DNA of 64,000 bases from Spirodela intermedia (taxonomy: Eukaryota > Streptophyta > Magnoliopsida > Alismatales > Araceae), in the NCBI GenBank assembly GCA_902729315.2, contig LR746275.1, forward strand, positions 64,501 through 128,500. The letters are read 5' to 3'. The notes beneath the pieces were generated by a model, which was not told where the DNA came from, did not search any database, and saw only the letters and a list, made by a program, of their open reading frames with translations. Within the stretch, counting starts at the first letter, position 1; each line of letters starts with the position of its first letter. Below are positions 54,870-64,000 of the stretch, in pieces. Position numbers and translations under genes: made by a program.

Positions 54870-56824
54870 CGATCGAGATACCTCCCCAGCAACTTTGTTG
54901 CAGGAGACGATGCAAGCGAAGAGACAGACTGGGGGAGGATGTCCGTCGCGGGAGGGAGGGAGGGAGAGAAAGAGGTAAGGGGAGGGTAGGGAGAGTGGCG
55001 AGTGGATAAGGCGAGCGAAGATATATTGGTACATATAAGGGTTGCCGGCTTCACGCCCGCAGCCCGCCTCAAACCCCAGCGGTCCCGTGGACGGAACGGC
55101 CCCCTCTCTCTCTCTCTCATCACAGGGAGGGAGGAAGGAGACGGCACAACCTCAGGAACCCCATCCGTCGTCCACCCGCTCCCTATCTCTGCGCCTTGTC
55201 GTTTGTACGATTCCGTGGGCATCGGGCGATCCGATATTAACCTCCCCACCACATGCTAAAATCACACCCAATCGTCCCTCCGCCCCTCCCATTGGTCATC
55301 CCTCTCCATGCCGCTACCCTCTGTAAACATATAATTGATTAAATATCCCATAAATAGACAGCCATCGGAGAATGGCGGCGGGGCTGGTTTACGTTTCGCG
55401 ACGTGGAAGACGCTGCATGGAGCGTCGTGGCTGCTTCTCCGCGCACCTCAATTTCCACGACCCCTTCCGTTCAGAAAAAAATAGGATTATTGGGTCCGCC
55501 CTGGAAGATATTTTCCCCCTCCGGAGGCTCGGACTGGCCACTGGGTTTCGTCCTTTCCCGCGAAAGATTTGATCTTTTTAGTCGGTAGCAACAGGTTGCA
55601 TCACACTCCTCCGACACATCCCCCCCCCCAAGCTTCATCTCAGAAGAAGAGGCAGGCTCCCCGTAGATGGCTTCATGCTGAACTCGTAGATGGCTTCTTC
55701 ACCTCGCAGATTTCTGTTTCCCCATCTTCTCCTCTCATCTCCCCTGCGATCTGATCTTCAAAACTTTAGGGCCGGAATAGAGTCCTCCTCTTGTCACCAA
55801 CTCGTATCCCCGACAGGTTTCCGGGAACCCGGCCAACTCTCCAAAACGATGCCCCGATGCTGCCCACCATTTTCCACTACTCTTCTGGTGGCCAGAACCC
55901 TCTTCCGCCGTCGTCCTCTCTGGGATCACGGCAGTAACATCACCTCCGTCAATGTTTTCGAATCGATATTGGCTGCGTTCTGCCCACCCCTCCTCCTTAC
56001 TGATGCTCCTACTTCCAGGCTGTTCCTGCAAATTACCCTCCACCACCAAGCTCTTCACGATTCATCGACATCAGGTTTTACGAAGGCATTCGCAGTGAAA
56101 ACCTCATCCTCTCACGATCTCCCCCCCCTGACAGTTGGTCTGTAAGCTAGTCATGTGCATGAAGAACACAACCTAGCAGTTTAACAGCGGAATGAACTAT
56201 CGCGGTTAATTATCCCACTTGGACGTGGAATCCAATTCCCATAACCTCTGGTTTGTCAAGGATCTATTCGTGATCTTGTCGTCCATTCGGCCACACCAAA
56301 ATAATCTCCAATAATTATATTCTATCCGCATTACTGCATCGGGAACAAGGTCCTTACGAGTACGTTCTAAGTCATCCCCGTCGTACAAGCCCAGGCGCAA
56401 AACTTTCATTTATGGGAAGAAAAAGTACACTGATTTCCAAAAGTGATGCCCGAAAGGAACTTGTAAACAAGTAAGACATCGACTTTACTGTTTTTGACGG
56501 CAAAGTCACCTTGCTGTATGTATGTATGTATGTATATTACACAGCATATTCATGATGCTGCTGGCTTATCTGCTCTTCTGTTCGGCCAGTTCGTTAATCG
56601 AACCCAAGAGTCAGTCGCCAGGTCAACCGGCGATGATTTTACCATTGAAAGATTTGAATCTTGCAGCAGCAGCCAGGAGCCATGCACCCTGATCGTGCGC
56701 TACTCGATGAGACTGTCCTTGGACACCATCCCTTGTGTAATAATGATATGCATAATATTCAAAGGCCTCGAGCATTTGTGACAGGGACATCTCAAGCCGT
56801 AGATGCACTGAGGATGCCTGGGCC
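54870..56824. other. Upstream region of the delta-like gene and unassigned DNA
   Basis: 55.0-55.3 kb is probably promoter. 55.57-56.15 kb is GC-richer and contains an ATG-started + strand frame (55690-56145, 151 codons) and an overlapping minus frame. Neither shows conserved motifs. 56.2-56.8 kb includes a short (tgta)n run at 56,515-56,535 and presumably the 3' untranslated region of the deaminase gene. Confidence 0.4.
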
Positions 56825-59800
56825 TCAGACTGTTTCTTGGGAGATTCGGCAAGGTCTGTGGGGCTTGGGGGCTGCATAAAACGCGGAGAAACGCGGGTGA
56901 GCTGGATATCAAGACCAAAAACTTTCATCAATAATAACCGCAAAAGCTGGGGCCACCACAGACCCGATGCGGGTCGGACCTGAACGGTAGCCGGCCTTAA
57001 GATGACGATGATGATGATGCATACACTTGCTGAAGAAAAGAAACAGCTTTATTACGGGCGCCATGATAAATTACCAGAGACTAGTCTACAGCCCAAACAG
57101 TGGATTTCTTCTCATCCTCCGACCAAACATCTCTGCCGGCAAAGCTTTTCTGTGTACGGCAGGCAGTAATTGGGTAAACACTTTCGAATTTGGGTTGGGC
57201 ACAATATTACAAACTGCCTAGCTTTGGTGGATCAATACCTATGAAAAGCTGTAAACACCGAGGCGTTTACACATGTGTACCGAACTAGATGTCTCGATCC
57301 TACCAATGTGAAGGGTGACGCCTGAAAATTTAGCCAAGTTTAGAAGGTAAATCGTCGAGAAGAGTCAGCAGCTATGAATAACACCTTGGCGGCACTAAAG
57401 CACCCAGAAAAACCGAATAAACAGGAAAACTAGCCAGTTGGTGGCATGCTTTTGCAATGGAAAGATCTTCTGCGCGGGTTATAAAAATTCTCGATTTAAA
57501 CATCCGTGAGCTGCTCAAGTGCAGTGAGCTTTGGACTCCGGCACTACAAGATCCTGTGTAACCAGTGTCTACTTTATTTTTTACTTTTTTTGTTTAGATA
57601 AATTCAAGAGCAACGCTTGACGTTTTAATCACTTGACTAAATGTTGCTCGGGTGCTAAACCTTTACACCTTTATTAGGCGAGTGAATATAGTGGAATGAC
57701 AGTGGAAGGTTACTTGCGAATAGATCGCCTACAATTCTCTTTTGTCATCCTTCATCCGCAGTTGATCTGACAAACACTCTTAATTGTTAGCTTAGTGCCC
57801 CCACTTCTCCCTCTTCTGCTGGCTTCAGCAGATTTCATATTAGATCCTTGTTTTTTTTTTCAGAAAAGCCCAAATTTCATCAGATCATATTTTAGTATCT
57901 GAGCATTGACCACTTTGAACAAGAAAAATAAAGTTTCAAAAAATCTATGGACAAAGACATGTCAAAAACATACCATTTGGATTTCCTTGCTCATAGAAAC
58001 CTCGGAACAGATCTACTGCTTCCAATGCCATTAATCCTCCATGGCTCACAAAGCCCTTTCCTTGGCGAGATCTGAGCAGACAAAAGAACAAAGTCAAGAA
58101 GAAGAAACGCCGAAATAGTTTCTATGCTTTGAAGTTCGGTAAGAGCTGCAAGCCCAGAAATCCCTGAGGGCATATCCTCTTAATGATAAAGTACTGCTGG
58201 TGGGAAATATATGTGACTCTTTGATGACGTGGCTGATGTGTTTGAGCAATAGATATTTTTCTTTGATATGTTAAAGGCCATATACATTAAATTTTATAAA
58301 AAAAGAATGAGGATCATAGCTCTGCTTCCTCCCCCACTAAGGTGGCAGCGTTTTGCAATTGCAGAGTTCTGCTCATAAATGGCAACTTTTCCCTCATTTT
58401 AATTTGACGAAGCTCTTAAAATCGTAAAGTTGATGGGGTTTTATGCTTATTTCAGCCTATTATTACGCGTCCTTACCACACTAGAGGTTTTCCATCGTTT
58501 CAAAGAACTGTCCTGTAACAGAATATATCACAGATTGAGAGAGGAGTAATCAATGTCCAAAAGGAAAGGAGAAGCTGAATGAGATTATTAGCTGGTATTA
58601 TAAAGATTCGGAAGCAGAAGCAAACCTGGTAAGGTGTTCAGTACTTTCATGCATTGACAAGATGGATCCACATCCTCCAAACTTATCATTCGCGCAGCCA
58701 TAAACAACCTCTCTTATCCCTAAAAAGGACCCACATATTAATCACAAACATCACTTGTATGTTTGTCTTAATGCCATAGGAGACGGACTAGCTCACCGAG
58801 ACTGGACAAAGCAGCTGCACACATTATACATGGTTCGCATGTGACATAAAGAACACATCTTGAAAATCTTTCTGCAATGTCAAGGTGGGAAAGTTCATTC
58901 TTCTGCCACTGTTCTAGCAGAAAATCTATTGCCTCCATTTCTGCATGTCTAGTTGCCTACAAAGAGACCCAAAAAGCAGGTTCTGGGAGAGTTATGATAG
59001 ATATGACTAGCAAGAACACCACATAAAATGTAAAATCAAATTCCATGATTTGAACTGAAGGACCATGACTACGGAATACAATTATTCAATGAAAGAATAC
59101 CCAAATATTTTACATATAACGGTAATAAATAGAAATAGGCCATTGAGTTAGACATCAACTGTAGCTACCACCTCTAAGCCCCATCTTCTCTTTCTCTCAG
59201 TCTCATCGCCCATACTCTCTTCGTATGCCTCTCTTTCCCTCAAATGGAATCCAAAATCAACCAGTTAATTTAATGGCTATTTAAGATTGATTTGGGCCGT
59301 GTATCAAAACTGATACCAGAGGATCTTTCAAATTTTAAAAAAGAGATAAAAATTAAAATCATAGAAATAAGCAAGCAGTAAAATGTATTCGAAGATAAGA
59401 ATCATGAACGCTGAAGTTAACACCATTTCCATTATCCAACAAAGCACAATAGAGAGCTATACTAGCAAATGAAAATAATGTAAATTTGACATTTTTTCTA
59501 ACATCATCATTGTCAGGCTATTCACGTTTTTTGTCTTCCTACTTACTTTTGTCCTCGTACTTACTGGTACAGATATGTGCCCACCTTTCATGTTGAGGAC
59601 TAATTCGAAGTTCAAAGAGAAATATGTGCCCACCTTTCATGTTTAGGATTAATTCGAAGTTCAAAGAGAAACATTGAGTTTCTGAATAAGCATTTAAAAG
59701 TAAAATTCTTTAGAGTTTTGGATAGAGAATAATCTGATTTTTTCAAGTCTAAATCTGGAGAACACTGGACACTTAAGCAACACCGTCCAGTATTCTCATC

Positions 59801-61316
59801 ACTGTAGCAGGTTGTCTCCCTCAGGTTGTGCAGCTTTATGTTGTACTGACAGTACATTGATTTATCCCATGTACTACTCTTTATATAGTTAAGCTGAAAA
59901 ATAGTCTTCGTGTTGTCTTCTCAAAGTGGTAACAGAAACCCATGCAGAAAATAACCCCATGAAATCCACTCTGTCCCTAAAAGTATTATAAAATCATCAT
60001 TCACTACTGACGTTCTAGAAAAATATTAAACCAGCCTAACTGTCAACTGTTCTCTCCGAATAAAACTGCTGACGCAGAATTTCTAGATGAATGATCACCT
60101 GGAGGAACACAAAATGAATGAACACAAAATATCAAAGCTTACTGTTGTAGCCTACTGCGTTTAGGGATGCTATCATGGTGACAGTGGTAACATATCCGAA
60201 ACAGACGTATGCTAACATCTGAAATTGTTGAACTGTAAGAACGACTCTCTCTCAACATTTCATCTCATATATTCTAAAACCGTGTATCACATTTATGTAG
60301 ATTCTCTTAGAAGTCAGTATAAACCATTTTTCAAAAACAAATTTCAACTATGTCCCTAGCATATAAATTCAAACTTTTCTCTGCATATTCTGACCATGTA
60401 TCATGATTTACCATCTAATTATAAAATAATCGAGCCATCCAAAACATGTCTCTCCATGTTTTGGGTATGAATTATTATTAATCGTTCACTGGCTTCACAT
60501 CTCTCATTCAACGCAGGAAAATTGATATCTTTCTTCTCACGTGCAGTTCGCTTTATTTGATATCTCTAAATACACAACATTAAAAAGACAACATAAGACA
60601 GAACCTTCAACCCGGATACGATGCAAAAGAATTAAGTTGTATGAAATAAAACAAATCTATGATGGGTGTAGAAACATCTTCTCGGACCACATGATAATCT
60701 TCTGTATGATGTGACGTTATAATAACAATGACTGACTTGCAGTTTTCATGATACAAACTACATAATGGAATGAAATCAAAAAGAAGACATCCTAGCCCAA
60801 AAAAACTCTTCCATGTGAATATAATTTTTGTTTTCCTATAGTCAATTATCAATCATCAAACTCGACATATATACTTCCACTTTGTTAACCACACCTCGTT
60901 CAGCTATGCATGCCATTAGGACATCCATGATTAGTTATTTATTCATCTCACGTTTAAGTTACTGGGATCAACGTTTTCTTTTTATTTTTAACAGAATTGT
61001 CCAAACTTGAGTAGGTCAAACACTCAAGCATGGGATGTTCTCTTGATTTTATTACTTCATATTACTTGCCAAGTTGGAGTATTCAGATAGAATTCCTAAC
61101 TGGCAAAACCAACGGGCACAGTGCACAAAAAGTAAGATTTTATGCAAAGATAGCAACTAATAGAGGGCAAACCAAATAAAACCTAAAGAAGGTAACTGTA
61201 TCAATTTTTAACTAATTTATTTTTAATTAAAAAGAAACACAATCCATACATTTCGTGTTTCATTTGTCCGGTTGCTCCCAGAGGCAATGATCTTCCCATC
61301 TTCAACAATAACACAA
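56825..61316 (-). CDS. TAD2: tRNA-specific adenosine deaminase TAD2/ADAT2, 5' exon(s) not seen
   Basis: The catalytic subunit of the TAD2-TAD3 heterodimer that converts the wobble adenosine A34 to inosine in cytosolic tRNAs. Visible exons on the minus strand: 61250-61316, 58797-58956, 58626-58719, 57974-58071, 56825-56871. All have GT-AG borders and consistent phase. The first visible exon reads [22 protein letters not shown] and needs a preceding exon ending in a PVG-like codon, which I did not find before 64,000. The active site is intact: HAEMEA (zinc His and catalytic Glu) and PCIMCAAAL (two zinc Cys). These are followed by [17 protein letters not shown], then [16 protein letters not shown], and the tail [14 protein letters not shown] before TGA. 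The intron before the 47-nt last exon is ~1.1 kb and the one at 58957-61249 is ~2.3 kb. Confidence 0.92.
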
Positions 61317-63299
61317 CTAGAAATACAAACAAAATTGAAGACACAGAAAAAATAACTATTCAGTCACGGGGTCCCAAGAAATGAATTCAAACTACATGAA
61401 AAACTGCCCACATCAAAAATCAAAAATAAACTCATGATGACACATAAAAGCGCCAATTTGTACTCTTACAATCTCATTTTGAGAAAGCTTTACTACACAT
61501 TCATTCGACTGACTTAAAGACATGCCGACGATAAAATAAACTCAACTATAAAGGCTGAGTACAGGTAGAAGGTTAACAAAACTTCTGGACAGTGCCTTAA
61601 TAAGGTCATGGAAGCATAAAGTCTTGCCAAAAACCTTGCATATGAGAACGCTTCGAGCAAAAAAGACATGTTTGCCCTCCGGGACATGAGGCTATGATGG
61701 GAGAACCATTGTCACCGGCCCCAAAGAAAACCAGTTGAAGAACTTCACTGATATAAGTTACATCAGATCGTCAAACATCATTAAATATTTTTACCTACCA
61801 CTAAAGGCTTTGATCAAGGGGCAAAGCGGGGTGAAACTTCCTGGTAGTTTTTAAAGAAAATAAATGAGACTGTCATGGAATCTCAGAGGAATTTGGTAAT
61901 GATGATGGTTCTTGAAGCTAAATGATGCTTGTGATGGACCTCACGAAATGTTTCTAAACAGGCCATAAATCATGGACCAAGTCTTTGTTCAGACAGATCT
62001 TAGCTCATTATAAATTGCCTTTTCTTGAAATTAAAAAACAATGAAGAAGAGTTCCTAACTTTTTAACTTAGGAAAAGGTCAGCTTTAGAGGAAAAGTTTC
62101 CTCATGCTTGGGCTCGACCCCATTTTATCCTCCATCCAGATTAAAAATCTCAAAGGTTATTTCCCTTTTGGCACTGAATTCAGTAATTTGCATTCAGATT
62201 AATCAACTGAAGAGTTAGAGGATGAGTTTAAGTTTCCCTCAAACATTTCTTTTAACTGGTCATAGGAAGGGAGAAAAGGATCACGATGAATGTGACATTA
62301 TTTTCTCTTCCTGTTGGATATTTTTCTATCTTTTTTTCTCCCATTCCTCCCTCGTTTGTGAATCTCTATTCCTGTGGACTGGTTCTCTGTCGGATTACCC
62401 ATTCTCATTTTCTTTATCCTGATGCCAAACCTTATATCAATCTTTTGGGGATTTCCCAACATTCGTATGAGAGCTGTTAAAAAACGCTATATGAGAAGTG
62501 TCAGCTTGTATCCTATTCCCAATCACAATTCAAAACAGAAAAGAAAGGCATTTACATGGGTCGGCCCAAATCAATATGTATCTCCTTCCCCAACAAAAAC
62601 AGAGCATACCTTTTCAGTCTATTCACAATCCTTTTTCATGTATTATATTTCAGCTTTCAGTGTTAAAACTGTGATCACTCACAAGGTTCTTTAGAAGGCG
62701 GAAATGAAAATATTTGGTAGTTATTTCTTATCCACAAAAGTAGAAAAAATAAAAACTTAACCTATACATATGAAAAACAAGGAAGATTTAAGGAAAACAA
62801 GTTAATGATATTTTTAATTGATTGAAGATCGGTTAAAGTCCATTTTATAATAAAATTAACTTGCCAGTAGATATCTCCTGCCTTATTATTGTGTTAGTAA
62901 GTACAATTAAAATGATGCCCTGCTCAGTACATTTATGTTCATGAGATAATGGGCCAAACGATGTAGGAGAATTATAAATAATAAGTACACCCAAAGATGT
63001 CGATGATGTGATAGAACTGCCAAAAGGAAGGACATCGAACCCCATTTGTATAGGATCCCATAAGAATGGAAGTAAGACCTAAAGACACCTGCCATGAAAT
63101 CTTCCAAGACCAATGTGGTAGAATGGGTGGTGTGGGAGAGTCTCACCAATTTTTATGCAAAAACTAGTATATTTCATTGACCATGCCTTGGTCTGACCAA
63201 GATGTAATGATCTTCCAAATGTTGTGGCAAAAATGAACTTGAATGATATATATTCAACACGAAATCAAGGAAGACTATGACATTTTGCCCATATTTAAG
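61317..63299. other. Presumed intron or upstream region of TAD2
   Basis: AT-rich, with no exon recognised. The missing TAD2 start exon should lie to the right, so this is most likely intron. Small open frames at 62.2-62.7 kb (+) and 62.8-63.15 kb (-) show no conserved content. Confidence 0.5.
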
Positions 63300-63720
63300 C
63301 ATCATCCACATGAAAGCCTTGTTTTTGTATAGAAATTGGAGAGGGTACTCACACCTCTCGTTTCCCCCCCCCACTGGCCTTAAGAGGATGTCATGTCTGC
63401 TGCCCCCAAGTATTGGCCTCATTTTCATCGGGTGCTACGTAAACACGAGTCTGCCCCAAGCAGTACTTGGGACAAGGTACACCCCAACAGGTTTCGAGGT
63501 CCTTGTTCAGTGGACAGATCTGCCCGTTTTTGAAGCATCATGAGAGCCAACCGCTGTCATACACCAACAGTTCCCAGATTTCAACCTTGAGGACAAGGTG
63601 CTTGCTGCCGGGGGGAAGTATTGATAATGCTCTGATGAAAACCTACAGTCGAAGACAGAAACAGATGACAGAGGGGCAGGGAAGTAAGGGGGCGAGAAGG
63701 GCAAATAGTTCATTGTAAGG
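63300..63720 (+). mobile_element. Ty3/gypsy retrotransposon pol terminus with broken chromodomain
   Basis: Frames read TPTGFEVLVQWTDLPVFEAS, then a TGA (63541-63543) where family members carry Trp, then EPTAVIHQQFPDFNLEDKVL, the C-terminal chromodomain-type end of plant gypsy integrases. A frameshift then moves the reading to GSIDNALMKTYSRRQKQ. A purine-rich tract at about 63,668-63,701 follows, as expected before a 3' long terminal repeat. The element runs + strand, opposite to TAD2, and is inactive as seen. Only its 3' end is recognisable. Confidence 0.8.
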
Positions 63721-64000
63721 TTAGGGTATTAAGACCCCACAAACAAACGAGAGGGACATCTTTTGGAGAAAAAGACTCTACGGGCTCAGTCGAGCTAAGG
63801 AGGGGAAGGGAAGCCTCTTGAACTACTTCCCATGTTCTATTAGGGCTCTGTGGATATCTGCCCAGTTCCTAGACTTGCATTAGGACAGGATGGTAGTTGC
63901 TTAGCAAGATGCTACATTTGAGAAACCAACAACATTGCTGCTACATTACAAGAATAAAATCACAACCTCAATAGCAGCAAATTACACTCTCCAACTGCCA
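63721..64000 (+). other. Possible 3' long terminal repeat of the gypsy element
   Basis: Sequence after the purine tract begins 'tgtaaggttagggtattaagacccc' at about 63,713, consistent with a TG-starting terminal repeat. The right end is not visible in the window, so length and matching repeat cannot be tested. If TAD2 starts beyond 64,000, the element sits in its first intron. Confidence 0.4.

Noticed and set aside
55690-56145. 151-codon ATG-started frame on the + strand
   Set aside because: No conserved motif, an overlapping minus frame of similar length and low-complexity composition; not enough to call a gene.

Overview
The window is nuclear DNA from a flowering plant. Genes are split by GT-AG introns (a few GC-AG), exons are GC-rich, intergenic DNA is AT-rich and full of retrotransposon debris, and CT/GA microsatellites are common. 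The proteins are plant types: a peroxisomal photorespiratory aminotransferase, a SIP aquaporin, a GEM-like GRAM protein and a chloroplast-type ATP-synthase delta-like protein. The GC-rich 5' exons would fit a monocot or early-diverging lineage, but the species cannot be fixed from sequence alone. Nothing here is bacterial: no operons, CRISPR arrays or integrons were seen.

Layout. 1-6.4 kb: a possible coding exon at the very edge, degenerate short repeats, a ~1.2 kb inverted-repeat element and a GC-rich stretch of unknown content. 6.4-14.0 kb (+): glutamate:glyoxylate aminotransferase, 13 exons, all junctions in phase. 15.7-21.7 kb (-): SIP1-type aquaporin, three exons, with a ~4.9 kb second intron. 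22.5-23.7 kb (-): proline-rich protein. 24-40 kb: repeat-dominated DNA with a decayed Ty1/copia element (gag, pre-protease and integrase pieces), ~113-bp direct repeats, a 58-bp tandem duplication, CT tracts and three coding-like orphan segments.

40.2-47.5 kb is a compact gene island: a basic/acidic low-complexity plant protein with E2F-like promoter motifs (+), an unnamed plant family gene with an apparent 1-nt frameshift (-), a GEM-like GRAM-domain gene (+), and a membrane-anchored sialidase/Asp-box family gene (-) that appears to use two GC-AG introns. 47.5-52.9 kb is AT-rich without recognisable genes. It is followed by a 1.1 kb pyrimidine-only tract (52.9-54.0 kb), then an intronless ATP-synthase delta C-terminal-domain gene (54.3-54.9 kb, -). 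56.8-61.3 kb (-) holds the tRNA adenosine deaminase TAD2/ADAT2 gene, lacking only its 5' exon(s). The right edge has a Ty3/gypsy pol terminus with a broken chromodomain.

The genes do not form one pathway. They are ordinary single plant loci separated by repeats. No clearly new biological system was found. The best leads are the paired GC-AG introns, the frameshifted gene at 42.1 kb, the long polypyrimidine tract, the inverted-repeat element, and two small uncharacterised coding candidates (33.3-33.6 kb and 34.9-35.1 kb). All splice sites were read by eye.
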